Positions 53,827-63,875 of a stretch of 64,000 nt of DNA are shown in pieces. Each line of letters begins with the position of its first letter. Position 1 is the first letter of the stretch. Origin of the DNA: Clostridia bacterium (GTDB lineage: Bacteria > Bacillota > Clostridia > Oscillospirales > Acutalibacteraceae); the NCBI GenBank assembly GCA_017403185.1, contig JAFQON010000038.1:1-64000 (forward strand). Reading direction: 5' to 3'. A program made the position numbers and the translations under genes. The notes beneath the pieces are model-generated. The model was not told where the DNA came from and did not search any database. It was given only the letters and a program-made list of their open reading frames with translations.

Positions 53827-54555
53827 TCAGTATGTAACAGCAACAACCGTTATGTTGTCCGCACCGCCGTTCTGATTGGCAAGATTAACAAGTTTATCAG
53901 CAATTTTATAAAAACCTTCGTTCTCCGAAGAAGCGATAATATCATCATCGCCTACAAAATTACTCAACCCGTCTGAGCACAAAAGAAGCGTGTCGCCCTC
54001 TTCAAGGTTTTCCTGACAAAAATCCGCTCTGATTTCACTGTCAACTCCCAGAGCACGGGTAATGATGTGCTTGCTCGGGTGGTCTTTAACTTCATCGGCG
54101 GTTATCTCGCCGTTTTCAAGCATCCGCTGAACAACCGAATGGTCACGGGTAAGCTGAAGAAGCTTTCCGCCGGTTATTTTATATGCCCTGCTGTCACCTG
54201 CATGAACAACATAAACATACGGCTCCGACACAATTGCAGCAACAACCGTCGTACCCATCCCTTCATATTTACTGTCTGTAAGGGACAAATCATAGATGTG
54301 TCTGTTGGCGTTTTCGACGGCAGATATCATCAGACTTTTAAGTGAAATATCGCTCATTCCCGCATAATATCTATCGGAAATTCTGTCTTTGATAACCCTG
54401 ACAGCCTGAGCACTTGCAAATGCGCCTTCAGCCGCACCGCCCATTCCGTCACAGACAACAGCAAGCACCGCACCGCCATCAAGCTCACATACTGAATATG
54501 AATCCTGATTATTGTCACGAAGCAGACCGATATCTGTTCTTGCAACTGTTTTCAT
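53827..54555 (-). CDS. prpC: PP2C-family Ser/Thr phosphatase
   Basis: 242 residues. PPM motifs RDNNQDSY, VCDGMGGAAEG, VHAGDSRAYK, LLLCSDGLSNFV and GADNITVVAV contain the metal-binding aspartates. It dephosphorylates PrkC and PrkC targets. ATG at 54555 is chosen because AAAGGGGG lies 9 bases before it; the upstream ATG at 54564 is too close to that site. Follows rlmN without a gap. Confidence 0.94.
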   Translation of the reverse strand: MKTVARTDIGLLRDNNQDSYSVCELDGGAVLAVVCDGMGGAAEGAFASAQAVRVIKDRISDRYYAGMSDISLKSLMISAVENANRHIYDLSLTDSKYEGMGTTVVAAIVSEPYVYVVHAGDSRAYKITGGKLLQLTRDHSVVQRMLENGEITADEVKDHPSKHIITRALGVDSEIRADFCQENLEEGDTLLLCSDGLSNFVGDDDIIASSENEGFYKIADKLVNLANQNGGADNITVVAVTY

Positions 54556-54556
54556 G

Positions 54557-55606
54557 TTATTCATCCCCCTTTTCCCGATTTTTATTTTCTTTCAGACGAA
54601 GCTGGCCGCATGATGCGTCTATATCTGAACCGAGCTTTCGCCTTACCGTTGCATTTATTCCGTTTGAAGAAAGTATGGAAACAAATCTTTCAACCCGCTC
54701 CGGAGAGCTTGGTTTGAACGGACTTTCCGCAACTTCATTAACGGGAATAAGATTTACATGGCAAAGCATTCCTTTAAGCTTTGAAGCAAGAAGCCTTGCA
54801 CACTCATCTGAATCATTGATGCCGGAAAGCATCGCATATTCAAAAGAAATTCTTCGTGATGTTTCGGCTGCATATTTTCTGCACGCAGCAAGCAGCTTAT
54901 CAACATCATATTTTTTGTTGATGGGCATTATTCTGCTTCTGAGCTCATTGCTCGGAGCGTGAAGCGAAATCGAAAGGGTAAGCTGCATTTTTCTTTTAAG
55001 TAATTCTTCAATCTTCGGCACAATTCCGCAGGTTGACAAAGAAATATTTCTCATTGATATGTTGAGACCCTTTTCATCCGTCACAAGAGCAAGAAACCTC
55101 ATTACATTATCATAATTATCAAGCGGCTCGCCCATTCCCATAAGCACAATGTGAGAAATCCTCTCGCCTATATCCTTTTGTGCCCGATAAAGCTGAGAAA
55201 GAATTTCACCTGCATAAAGACTTCTTTTAAAGCCGCCAAGTGTTGATGCACAAAAAGCACAGCCCATTTTGCAACCGACCTGCGAAGAAACGCATATCGT
55301 GTAGCCATACTTGTATTTCATAACCACGCTTTCAACAAAGTCACCGTCATGAAGCCTGAAAAGATATTTCACTGTTGAATCAAGCTTTGAAACCTGCTTT
55401 CTCTCAATTTCACAGTTATAAAGCGGAAACTTTTCGCTGAGCTCATCCCGAAGCGACTTGGGTATATTGGTCATCTCACTGTAATCACAGGCAAGGTGGC
55501 GGTGAAGCCATTCATAAATCTGCCCGGCACGAAATTTTTGAATTCCCAAATCAGCAAACGCCTGCGTCATTTCTTCAAGTGTCATCGAAAGTATATCTCT
55601 GCTCAT
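54557..55606 (-). CDS. rlmN: dual-specificity 23S rRNA/tRNA m2A methyltransferase RlmN
   Basis: 349 residues. Radical SAM triad CKMGCAFC, MGMGEPLDNYDNV, SLHAPSNELR and a late SCGQLR holding the methyl-carrying Cys. It methylates A2503 of 23S rRNA and A37 of some tRNAs. It overlaps the rsmB stop by ATGA, with GGAGGTG as ribosome site. Confidence 0.95.
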   Translation of the reverse strand: MSRDILSMTLEEMTQAFADLGIQKFRAGQIYEWLHRHLACDYSEMTNIPKSLRDELSEKFPLYNCEIERKQVSKLDSTVKYLFRLHDGDFVESVVMKYKYGYTICVSSQVGCKMGCAFCASTLGGFKRSLYAGEILSQLYRAQKDIGERISHIVLMGMGEPLDNYDNVMRFLALVTDEKGLNISMRNISLSTCGIVPKIEELLKRKMQLTLSISLHAPSNELRSRIMPINKKYDVDKLLAACRKYAAETSRRISFEYAMLSGINDSDECARLLASKLKGMLCHVNLIPVNEVAESPFKPSSPERVERFVSILSSNGINATVRRKLGSDIDASCGQLRLKENKNREKGDE

Positions 55607-56937
55607 TGCGCACCTCCGTTCTTAACGAATGCGGCTATAAAAAAGCCATCCGTAGAATGAATATGGGGCATAAGCGTCAGGTATTTATCACCTTCACCGT
55701 ATCTCGGCAAATCTGTATGAACACTTACAGGCGTGAACTCAGGATGTTCTTTAACAAACCTGTCGCATACCTCCGAATTCTCCTTGGGGTTAAGCGTACA
55801 GGTTGAATAAACAAGCCTGCCGCCATCTTTAAGATATTTTGTGGCATTGCAAAGTATTCTGTACTGCAGTTCAGGCAACCCGTCAATTTCCGATTTGTTT
55901 TTGAATCGTATTTCAGGCTTACGCCTTATTATTCCGAGACCTGAGCAAGGAACATCACACAAAACCTTATCTGCAAAGCCGTAATTTTCGTTAAAAATCG
56001 ATGCGTCTGAAAGATATGAATATACATTGCCGAGACCGAGCCTTTCCGCTCCGCTTTTAATCAGTTCAACCCTTGACTGGTAAACATCAAACGACCTGAC
56101 AACACCTGTGTTATTCATATGCTCGGCAATTGTGAAGGTTTTTCCGCCCGGTGCTGCACAAAGGTCAAATACCGTTTCACCTTCCTTTGCATTAAGTGCC
56201 ATACAGCAAAGCTGCGATGCAATATCCTGAGCATGAAAAAGACCTTGTTTATATGAGTCAAGCTCTTCAACGGAACCCGTATTGCTTATAACAAGCGCCT
56301 CAGGCACCGAATCAATCTTTTCTGAAACAACACCTTCCTCCGTAAGCTTCCATATCAGCTCTTCAGAAGTAGTTTTTGTTGTATTGACACGAATAACAAC
56401 CGGAGCAGCCTCAAGCGCCTTTTCGGCAAGTGCGATTGCATTATCAATGCCATAGGAATCAATCCAAAGCTTAATAATCCATTCGGGACAGGAATACTTT
56501 ACCGCAAGATAAGCCGGGTCTGTTTCACTGCCCTCGGGCAGCCTTATACCATTATCCGACACCCTTCTCAGCACAGCATTGACAAGCGAGGCAGCAAAGG
56601 ATGATTTGTTGAATTTTGCAAGATTAACGCTCTCATTAACCGCTGCTCTCGAAGGCACCTTATCCATAAACAAAAGCTGATATGTACCCATTCTGAGAAT
56701 GGTATGAAGCTCAGGCTTGAGCTTTCTTACGGGTTGGTTGAGATACAAACCGAGATTGTAGTCAATGAGAATAAGCCTGTCAAGCGTACCGTAAACAAGG
56801 TTGCAGACAAAGGCTTTATCTCTGTCATCAAGCTCCTTGTTCTCTTTTAAAAGGCTGTCAACAACAAGGTTTGAATACGCCCCGTCACGGTGCACCTTAA
56901 GAAGAGCCTCAAATGCGACCTGCCTCGCACTTTTCAT
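55603..56937 (-). CDS. rsmB: 16S rRNA (cytosine(967)-C5)-methyltransferase
   Basis: 444 residues: NusB-like N-terminal domain (1-130), then a SAM methyltransferase with FDLCAAPGGKTF and the catalytic cysteines in DVPCSGLG and YSTCTLNP. It modifies C967 of 16S rRNA. Position between fmt and rlmN is the usual Firmicutes order. Confidence 0.94.
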   Translation of the reverse strand: MKSARQVAFEALLKVHRDGAYSNLVVDSLLKENKELDDRDKAFVCNLVYGTLDRLILIDYNLGLYLNQPVRKLKPELHTILRMGTYQLLFMDKVPSRAAVNESVNLAKFNKSSFAASLVNAVLRRVSDNGIRLPEGSETDPAYLAVKYSCPEWIIKLWIDSYGIDNAIALAEKALEAAPVVIRVNTTKTTSEELIWKLTEEGVVSEKIDSVPEALVISNTGSVEELDSYKQGLFHAQDIASQLCCMALNAKEGETVFDLCAAPGGKTFTIAEHMNNTGVVRSFDVYQSRVELIKSGAERLGLGNVYSYLSDASIFNENYGFADKVLCDVPCSGLGIIRRKPEIRFKNKSEIDGLPELQYRILCNATKYLKDGGRLVYSTCTLNPKENSEVCDRFVKEHPEFTPVSVHTDLPRYGEGDKYLTLMPHIHSTDGFFIAAFVKNGGAQ

Positions 56938-56962
56938 AAATCAATACATCCTTTCAGAAACA

Positions 56963-57664
56963 TCAGTTTCTTCTTCTGTTAAATCTGAGTATGAGTCTGA
57001 GAAGGTTTGCAAGAGCAACAAGCATAGATGCAACATATGTCATCGCTGCAGCTGAAAGAACCTTTTTTGCTCCGCTTACTTCATCTTCATAAAGCAAATT
57101 CGTTTCTTCTATAACCTTTATAGCTCTGCGGCTTGCGTTGAACTCAACCGGAAGCGTTGCGAGCTGAAATGCAAAAATTGTGCCGTAAAGAACAAGACCG
57201 ACTACTATAAGTGGTTCAAATCCCAAAAACAAACCGATAAGCGCAAGAGGAATACCGAGATGAGAGCCTATGTTGCAAACAGGCACAAGCGCAGTTCTGA
57301 TTTTGATGGGCACATAATTCTCTGCGTGCTGAGCTGCATGACCAGCCTCATGGCAGGCAATACCTACGGCAGAAATTGAACAAGCACTGTAAACACCCTG
57401 AGAAAGCCTTATAACCTTTGCCTTAGGGTCGTAGTGGTCACTGAGCTTGCCCGAAACCTGCTCGATTCTGACATCGGTAATTCCGTAGTAGCTGAGCACC
57501 GCCTGAGCCGCATATGCACCCGTAATACACCTTGAATTGAGAACCTTAGAGAATTTGTTATAAGATGAATTAACCTTATGCTGAGCTATACCCGCAATAA
57601 TCAAAGCGGGAACAACAAGGATTATATACCAATAATCTATAAAATAACCGTAATAGAAAGGCAT
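56963..57664 (-). CDS. membrane zinc metallopeptidase, YugP-like
   Basis: 233 residues with three to four transmembrane helices and the zinc motif GIACHEAGHAAQHAE. A conserved DHYDPKAKVIRLS block and a later LPVEFNASRRA are typical of the neutral zinc metallopeptidase family PF04298. Substrate unknown; the active site probably faces the membrane. AAAAGGAG precedes ATG. Inserted between fmt and rsmB. Confidence 0.88.
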   Translation of the reverse strand: MPFYYGYFIDYWYIILVVPALIIAGIAQHKVNSSYNKFSKVLNSRCITGAYAAQAVLSYYGITDVRIEQVSGKLSDHYDPKAKVIRLSQGVYSACSISAVGIACHEAGHAAQHAENYVPIKIRTALVPVCNIGSHLGIPLALIGLFLGFEPLIVVGLVLYGTIFAFQLATLPVEFNASRRAIKVIEETNLLYEDEVSGAKKVLSAAAMTYVASMLVALANLLRLILRFNRRRN

Positions 57665-57678
57665 TATATATTCTCCTT

Positions 57679-58605
57679 TTATTCAAATTTTTCCCCTGCA
57701 TTCAAAGGATTGCCTCTGAGAAAATCTGCGGCAGACATTGCTTTTTTTCCCTCTGCCTGAAGATTAAGAATTTCAATGCAGTTCAGATCTCCGCAAGCAA
57801 CAACAAGTCTTTTGCCTGCTTCAACAATCTCTCCCGCAGCGTTACCTTTGGCATCTGCGAGAACACTTTTATGAATCTTTACCGTTTTACCGTTCAATTT
57901 CGCATTTGCTGACGGCCACGGTGAAAGCCCTCTGATTTTATTATGCACCTGACGGGCACTCATAGTCCAGTCAATCGGTGAAAGCTCTTTGGAAAGCATG
58001 GAAGCGTAGGTAAATTCATCATGGTTCTGCTTTTCAGGGCTGAGCTCACCTTTTTCAAGCGCAATTATTGTTTTTTCAAGAATATCGGCACCGAGTGCGG
58101 AGAGCCTGTCATGCAGCTCGCCTGCTGTTTCGTTTTCACCGATTTCAACTTCTCCTTTTATAAGCATATCACCTGTATCAAGACCTTCATCCATCTGCAT
58201 TGAGGTTACACCCGTTTTTTCAAAGCCGTTTATAACAGACCACTGAATGGGTGCTGCACCTCTGAGCTTCGGGAGAAGTGAAGCATGAATATTGATGCAG
58301 CCATATTTGGGATATTCAAGAATTTCTTTGGGAAGAATTTTACCGTATGCAACAACAATGCAAAGCTCGGGGTTGGCTTCTTTGAGCATTTCAAGAGCCG
58401 TGCCATCCTTCATTTTAACGGGCTGATACACCTTAATTCCGTTTGCCGCCGCAAGCTCTTTAACCGGAGGCGGGGTTAAAATCATCTTCCTGCCCTGAGG
58501 TTTATCGGGCTGTGTAAAAACGCCCGTCACTTCGTGACCGCAATCAATAAGCTTTTGAAGGCACGGCACCGCAAACTCGGGGGTGCCCATAAAAACTATT
58601 CTCAT
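57679..58605 (-). CDS. fmt: methionyl-tRNA formyltransferase
   Basis: 308 residues. MGTPEFAVPCL, the catalytic block NIHASLLPKLRGAAPIQW, and MDEGLDTGDM are diagnostic. It formylates initiator tRNA using 10-formyl-THF (the product of fhs in this window). The start overlaps the def stop (ATGA), with GGAG upstream. Confidence 0.96.
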   Translation of the reverse strand: MRIVFMGTPEFAVPCLQKLIDCGHEVTGVFTQPDKPQGRKMILTPPPVKELAAANGIKVYQPVKMKDGTALEMLKEANPELCIVVAYGKILPKEILEYPKYGCINIHASLLPKLRGAAPIQWSVINGFEKTGVTSMQMDEGLDTGDMLIKGEVEIGENETAGELHDRLSALGADILEKTIIALEKGELSPEKQNHDEFTYASMLSKELSPIDWTMSARQVHNKIRGLSPWPSANAKLNGKTVKIHKSVLADAKGNAAGEIVEAGKRLVVACGDLNCIEILNLQAEGKKAMSAADFLRGNPLNAGEKFE

Positions 58606-59057
58606 TCGGAAATCTCCTTTTTAACAACTCTCTGTGTAAACACAATGCCGTCAAGATGGTCAAGCTCATGGCAGAAGCAGCGAGCCTTAAGCTCTTCGCC
58701 TTTGTAGACACACCATTTACCGTTTCTGTCCTGCGCTTTTACCCTCACAACTGCAGGTCTCGAAGTAATTCCGCTCTCACCGGGAAGCGAAAGGCAGCCC
58801 TCTTCTTCAAACTGCGAGCCCTCGCTGCTTATTATTTCGGGGTTAACAAGCTCAATATATCCGTCGCCGCAATCAATTACGACAACTCTTCTTAAAATGC
58901 CTACCTGCACCGCAGCAAGACCAACGCCGTTTGCGGCATACATGGTCTCTTTCATGTCATCAAGAAGCTGCCAGAGACGGGCATCAAAATTTTCTACTTT
59001 TCGTGATGTTTTTGCCAAAATCGGGTCTCCGATTTTTACTATGTTTCTGATTGCCAT
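58602..59057 (-). CDS. def: peptide deformylase
   Basis: 151 residues. Motif 1 GVGLAAVQVGI has Val where most enzymes have Pro; motif 2 EEGCLSLPG and motif 3 CHELDHLDG supply the metal ligands. It removes formyl from nascent protein N termini. Overlaps fmt by 4 bases. Confidence 0.95.
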   Translation of the reverse strand: MAIRNIVKIGDPILAKTSRKVENFDARLWQLLDDMKETMYAANGVGLAAVQVGILRRVVVIDCGDGYIELVNPEIISSEGSQFEEEGCLSLPGESGITSRPAVVRVKAQDRNGKWCVYKGEELKARCFCHELDHLDGIVFTQRVVKKEISE

Positions 59058-59083
59058 ATTAAATCAGACCTTTCAAAGGAATA

Positions 59084-61525
59084 CTATATTGCCGTATCGG
59101 GATTTATATCCGCATATACGGTTATTTTGGAAAACCGTGAATCTTTTCCGATTATTTTCAGAATATCTGAAATCATACGCCTGAATTTAGGCGAATTTCT
59201 GCATTTAACGATAAGACGATGCCTGTATTTTTCGCTTATTTTGGCTACTCTTGCAGGCATAGGGCCGAGCACAATTATCTTTTCGCCCTTGTATTCACCC
59301 GCAACGCAGTCCTTAAGCATATTCAACGCTTCGTTTGCGGCAAGCTTAACAACGGTTTCGTTTTCACCCGTAAAGCCTATGACACACAGATCACAGTAAG
59401 GGGGATAAACAAGCCCTTTGCGAAGCTTTATTTCCGTTTTAAAAAACTCATCATAATCCTGTTTTGCCGCAAGACGGATTATTTCATTTTCGGGGGTTAA
59501 AGTCTGAATAATCGCACTGCCTTCATACTCACCTCTGCCGGACCTGCCGACAACCTGAGTGAGCAGAGAAAAGGTTTTTTCAAGGCTGCGAAAATCATCG
59601 TTATAAAGCTGTTGATCAACAGATACAACACCAACAAGAGTTACATCGGGAAAATTTAATCCTTTTGCAACCATCTGAGTGCCTATCATTATATCATACT
59701 CACCCTTCGCAAAGCTATCCAGCAGCCTTTCGTGTGAATTCCTGCCTGAAGTGGAGTCAGTATCCATTCTCACGATTTTTGCATCGGGTAAAAGATTTGC
59801 AAGCTCATCTTCAATCTTTTGGGTGCCAAAGCCCGAGTATCTAACAGCATCCTCTCCGCATTCGGGGCAAACGCTTGAAAACGGAACTGAATAGCCGCAA
59901 TAATGGCACATAAGCCTATTGTTTGCCGAATGATAAGTCATTGAGATGCTGCAATGCGGGCAGCAAATGACCTCACCGCATGAAGTGCAGGCTGAAAAGG
60001 TATGAAAGCCTCGTCTGTTGATAAGGAGAATAGACTGCTTACCGTTTTCAAGGTTGCTTTTCAAGCCTTCATAAAGAGTCTGACTTATCGCTTTGCTGCC
60101 GTTTGCCTTTTCAGCTGTGCGCATATCAACGGTTACAACCTCGGGCAAAACAGCATTGCCGTATCTGTGAGTAAGTGTGCACAGCTCATATCTGCCGCTC
60201 TGCGCCGCTGCATAACTCTCAACACTCGGAGTTGCCGAAGCAAGCAAAAGCAGGCAGTTATTGTGCGCCGCTCTGTACTTAGCAACATCAATTGCATTAT
60301 ATCTCGGAGTTTGCTCGGATTTATAAGTGTGCTCCTGCTCCTCGTCAATTATTATCAGGCCAATGTTTTCGGCAGGTGCAAACACGGCACTGCGTGTGCC
60401 TATTATAATTTTTGCACGGCCTTTTTTTACATTTTTCCATTGGTCAAGCCTTTCCCTGACGGAAAGTGCACTGTGAAAAACTGCTATATCGCCGCCGTAT
60501 CTTTCACAAAACAGCGAAATCGTCTGAGGAGTAAGACCGATTTCGGGCACCATTACAATTACGGATTTGCCTGACTCAAGCACCTTATCAATAACGCTCA
60601 TATAAACAGAGGTTTTTCCGCTGCCTGTTACGCCGTATAAAAGAGAAACACACGCTTTGCCTGCCGTTGCAAGCGAAGCAAGCTTTTTGTAAGCTCTGCT
60701 TTGCTCGTCGGTAAGCGATATTTCTGTTTTGCATCCCCTTTTGCCCGTAAAATCCGGTAGCTTCATCACTTCCTGCTCATAGAGCTCGGCGGCGCCGTTT
60801 TTGACAAGGGCATTTGCAACAGCGGGTGTAAGCCCCGTAAAATAGCAAAGCTCTTTTACGCTTGCAAAGCCGATGTCATTGAGCACATCCATCATTTCTT
60901 TTTGCTTTTTGGTAAGCTTTATATCGCCGAAATCCGAAACGGGGCGAAGCATTTTAACGGTTAAATCGCCGATGTTACGCACCGCATCGTGGCTGCATAT
61001 AAGAACACCTTTTCTGACCATGGAATCAAGCATTGAAGCCCGATTTTCCATTGCAAGTGCCTTGAATATTGCATCAGCCTTAACAAAAACCGCACGCTTG
61101 TAAAGATAATCAAGTATTTCTTTTTCGGATTCATCAAGAGCTTCAATTGCTCCGTCCGGTATTTCAGAGCTTACTGCATAAGATGCAACAATGCGATGAT
61201 TAATGCCCGTGGGCAACATAGCCTTTGCAGCCTCATAAAGTGTGCAGAAAGTTCTGTCCTTTATCCATTCGGCAAGCCCGAGCATTTCATTGCTTAGCAA
61301 GGGCTCTTCGTCAAGAACATCAATAACTTTCTTTATTCTTTTGCTTTCGGTTTTATCGGTGATGTCAAAGATAATGCCAATGCGCTTTTTGTTACCGTTG
61401 CCGAACGGAACGGTAACTCTGCAGCCTTTTTGTGCAGTTGATTCAAGCTCAGCAGGGATTTCATAATCAAATGCCTTATCGAAGGTAAAAACGGTTGATT
61501 CAACCGCAACCTTTGCATATTTCAT
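59084..61525 (-). CDS. priA: primosomal protein N', replication restart helicase
   Basis: 813 residues. N-terminal 3'-DNA-binding domain, Walker A GVTGSGKTSVY near residue 298, Walker B IIDEEQEH, and zinc-binding cysteines in CTSCGEVICCPHC and CHYCG...CPECG. It reloads the replisome at stalled forks. GGGGAGGG lies before ATG. The coaBC gene often found between rpoZ and priA is missing. Confidence 0.95.
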   Translation of the reverse strand: MKYAKVAVESTVFTFDKAFDYEIPAELESTAQKGCRVTVPFGNGNKKRIGIIFDITDKTESKRIKKVIDVLDEEPLLSNEMLGLAEWIKDRTFCTLYEAAKAMLPTGINHRIVASYAVSSEIPDGAIEALDESEKEILDYLYKRAVFVKADAIFKALAMENRASMLDSMVRKGVLICSHDAVRNIGDLTVKMLRPVSDFGDIKLTKKQKEMMDVLNDIGFASVKELCYFTGLTPAVANALVKNGAAELYEQEVMKLPDFTGKRGCKTEISLTDEQSRAYKKLASLATAGKACVSLLYGVTGSGKTSVYMSVIDKVLESGKSVIVMVPEIGLTPQTISLFCERYGGDIAVFHSALSVRERLDQWKNVKKGRAKIIIGTRSAVFAPAENIGLIIIDEEQEHTYKSEQTPRYNAIDVAKYRAAHNNCLLLLASATPSVESYAAAQSGRYELCTLTHRYGNAVLPEVVTVDMRTAEKANGSKAISQTLYEGLKSNLENGKQSILLINRRGFHTFSACTSCGEVICCPHCSISMTYHSANNRLMCHYCGYSVPFSSVCPECGEDAVRYSGFGTQKIEDELANLLPDAKIVRMDTDSTSGRNSHERLLDSFAKGEYDIMIGTQMVAKGLNFPDVTLVGVVSVDQQLYNDDFRSLEKTFSLLTQVVGRSGRGEYEGSAIIQTLTPENEIIRLAAKQDYDEFFKTEIKLRKGLVYPPYCDLCVIGFTGENETVVKLAANEALNMLKDCVAGEYKGEKIIVLGPMPARVAKISEKYRHRLIVKCRNSPKFRRMISDILKIIGKDSRFSKITVYADINPDTAI

Positions 61526-61560
61526 TTGATTCCCTCCCCTGCAACGATTTTGAGTTATAA

Positions 61561-61770
61561 TCAGATGTTTCTGATTTCCTCGGGTTCAACGATAACATAA
61601 TCGCCGTCAAGAATTTCTTCAAGAGCCATGCTGACAGGCTTTTCTGTTATGATAATCTTATTTTCTTCTGCATTTTCGGCAATTTCTCTTGCTCTTTTTG
61701 CTGTAGCTGTTACAAGCGAGTAACGGCTGAGATGGTTTTTGAGAACACCTCTTAAATCGGGATTAAACAT
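61561..61770 (-). CDS. rpoZ: RNA polymerase omega subunit
   Basis: 69 residues with SRYSLVTATAKRAREIA and an acidic tail, matching the omega fold that helps assemble beta'. GAGGTAAT lies before ATG; the start overlaps the gmk end by 8 bases. Confidence 0.92.
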   Translation of the reverse strand: MFNPDLRGVLKNHLSRYSLVTATAKRAREIAENAEENKIIITEKPVSMALEEILDGDYVIVEPEEIRNI

Positions 61771-62374
61771 TGTTTATTACCTCACTTATAATTTTTTTAT
61801 TTCTTGATGCTTTAAGCCTCTCGGCATCAATTATCATGCTGAATTTCTCAACACTGTTTTCTACTGTATCATTGACAACGATATAATCATAATCCGATGA
61901 TTTGCGTATTTCTTCTCTTGCTATTACAAGACGGTGATTTATCGTTTCTTCATCCTCGGTTTTGCGGCCTCTGAGCCTTTCTTCAAGCACTCTCAGTGAC
62001 GGCGGCATAAGAAAAACGCTGACCACATCGGGATACTTCTGTTTTATTTTTTCCGCACCCTGAACCTCTATTTCAAGAATAACAACCTTGCCTGCCTTAA
62101 GTGCTTCATCAACAGGCTCTTTGGGTGTGCCGTAAAGATTGCCCGCATATTCCGCATATTCAAGCATTCCGTCAGATGAAATCTTCTTTTCAAAAAAATC
62201 ACGGTCAACAAAATAATAGTGCACACCGTCTTTTTCGCCTTCTCTGACTTCACGGGTTGTCATCGAAATTGAAATTTTGGTATCATCTCTTTTTTTGATA
62301 AGCTCATTAAGCACGGTATCTTTACCTGAGCCTGACGGACCTGAAAATGTTATGAGAATTCCTTTGTCAGTCAT
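61763..62374 (-). CDS. gmk: guanylate kinase
   Basis: 203 residues. P-loop [35 protein letters not shown] and [11 protein letters not shown] are the GMP- and ATP-binding motifs. Converts GMP to GDP. ATG at 62374 overlaps the remA stop (ATGACTGA); the longer frame to 62515 is out of family and overlaps remA. Confidence 0.95.
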   Translation of the reverse strand: MTDKGILITFSGPSGSGKDTVLNELIKKRDDTKISISMTTREVREGEKDGVHYYFVDRDFFEKKISSDGMLEYAEYAGNLYGTPKEPVDEALKAGKVVILEIEVQGAEKIKQKYPDVVSVFLMPPSLRVLEERLRGRKTEDEETINHRLVIAREEIRKSSDYDYIVVNDTVENSVEKFSMIIDAERLKASRNKKIISEVINNV

Positions 62375-62639
62375 TTTCTTCCTCCTCTTCTTCAAGCTCG
62401 TCCATATCGTCATTAAGCCTGTTGGCCACAGTTTCACTCTGCAGATATGTGAGAATAACATGGTCGCTGTCCGTAATAATAACGGCTCTTGTGCGTCTGC
62501 CGTGAGTTGCGTCAATAAGAGTTCCCTTCTCCTTGCACTCCTGAATTATTCTCTTTATCGGAGCAGATTCGGGGCTGACAATAGCCACAAGACGGCTTGC
62601 ATTTATCATATTGCCGAAACCAATATTTATCAGCTTCAT
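62367..62639 (-). CDS. remA: RemA family DNA-binding regulator (DUF370)
   Basis: 90 residues. [19 protein letters not shown] and [16 protein letters not shown] are the DUF370 signature. In Bacillus RemA activates matrix genes and binds DNA as an oligomer. The tail here is unusually acidic (nine Glu/Asp at the end). AAGGTGAT precedes ATG. Confidence 0.9.
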   Translation of the reverse strand: MKLINIGFGNMINASRLVAIVSPESAPIKRIIQECKEKGTLIDATHGRRTRAVIITDSDHVILTYLQSETVANRLNDDMDELEEEEEEND

Positions 62640-62648
62640 TGCATCACC

Positions 62649-63527
62649 TTATTCTATATTTTGTATTTGTTCTCGGATCTTTTCAATTTCTGCTTTTATT
62701 GCAACAACCCTGCGGGCAATCTCAACATCCTGCGCCTTTGAGCCGATGGTATTTGCCTCTCGGTTGAGCTCCTGAATAAGAAAATCCATTTTTTTGCCTA
62801 CCGCATCACTCTGTTCAAGGAATGAACGGAGCTGCGAAATATGGCTGCGAAGCCTTACCGTTTCCTCCGCAACGGCAATCTTATCGGCAAAAATTGCGGC
62901 TTCGGTAAGAATTCTCTGCTCATCAATGTGGGTATCACCGAGAAGCTCTCTGAGCCTGCCGAGAAGCTTTTCGTTATATTCAGCAACGGTCTGCGGAGAG
63001 CGTTCCTCAATAAACTCAACATTGCTTATTATCTCATCAAGCCTTGAAAGAACATCCGCCCTGAGCCTTGCTCCCTCACGCTCTCTCATTGCAACAAAGC
63101 CTTCAAGAGCTGACTGTGCAACAGTTTGAACCGCTGCCCATATTCTGTCCTCATCAGCAGCCTGCTTTCGAACAGTAAAAATATCGCTGACCCTTGAAAT
63201 ATCGGAAACTTTGATATTGTTCTCAAGACCATAAGTTTCAGAAAGCTCTTTATAAGCATCAAGATAGCCCTTTACGAGCGTATGGTTAAGACTGATAACA
63301 GTATCCGGTTCTTCAACCGCTTCAATCTGAACATAGCATTCCATTTTGCCTCTTGTAAGCTTTCCGTTAAAGAAACTCTTGAGCTTCTCATCAAGAAAGC
63401 CGTAGCTTCTGGGAAGCTTTGAGGAAAATTCAAAATATCTGTGATTAACGCTTTTGATTTCAACTGTTATATTCATACCGTCTGCGAGCTGCTGCGATCT
63501 GCCGTAGCCGGTCATACTTTTTATCAT
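62649..63527 (-). CDS. YicC/YloC-family endoribonuclease
   Basis: 292 residues. Starts MIKSMTGYGR, with EIKSVNHRYFE and a C-terminal LIQELNREANTIGSKAQD, the conserved YicC family blocks. Members are reported to be endoribonucleases acting on small RNAs or mRNA. Linked to remA and gmk as in Bacillus. Confidence 0.9.
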   Translation of the reverse strand: MIKSMTGYGRSQQLADGMNITVEIKSVNHRYFEFSSKLPRSYGFLDEKLKSFFNGKLTRGKMECYVQIEAVEEPDTVISLNHTLVKGYLDAYKELSETYGLENNIKVSDISRVSDIFTVRKQAADEDRIWAAVQTVAQSALEGFVAMREREGARLRADVLSRLDEIISNVEFIEERSPQTVAEYNEKLLGRLRELLGDTHIDEQRILTEAAIFADKIAVAEETVRLRSHISQLRSFLEQSDAVGKKMDFLIQELNREANTIGSKAQDVEIARRVVAIKAEIEKIREQIQNIE

Positions 63528-63545
63528 TTAATAAAACATCTCCCG

Positions 63546-63875
63546 TTATTGATTGGAATGGCTGCAGGTACAACCTGAAGCAAGCGCCTCCGGGATTTCT
63601 GCAGTCAGAACATCTTCACCCGAAAAACCGAGACGCAAGAAAGCATTGCACGAAAGCTCTTTTTTTATGCTTGCAATATAAGCGTTTCTGTTTGCTGCAT
63701 AGTTCATCGCAGCCCTCGCAAGACCCTCTGTGATAATGTCATCGGAGCATTCAACGCTTACAAATGTCATATTATAGCCTTCAAGCGTAAATTCGCATCT
63801 GCCTATTTCCTGCTCACCGTCAAGAGCGGTCATACCCGCCAAAATGCCGTTTTCAAAAGGAATAAATCTTATCAT
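63546..63875 (-). CDS. small GNAT-like N-acetyltransferase-related protein
   Basis: 109 residues. An N-terminal strand-rich part (GRCEFTLEGYNMTFVSVE), then EGLARAAMNYAANRNAYIAS and CNAFLRLGFSGEDVL, which look like the acetyl-CoA loop and last strands of a shortened GNAT domain. The usual RGxGxA/G loop is absent, so activity is doubtful. C terminus GCTCSHSNQ. ATG overlaps the previous stop (ATGA); GGAGG supports it. Confidence 0.6.
   Translation of the reverse strand: MIRFIPFENGILAGMTALDGEQEIGRCEFTLEGYNMTFVSVECSDDIITEGLARAAMNYAANRNAYIASIKKELSCNAFLRLGFSGEDVLTAEIPEALASGCTCSHSNQ

Noticed and set aside
62375-62515. Extended N terminus of guanylate kinase
   Set aside because: Overlaps remA in another frame; the P-loop begins right after the ATG at 62374 as in other Gmk proteins.
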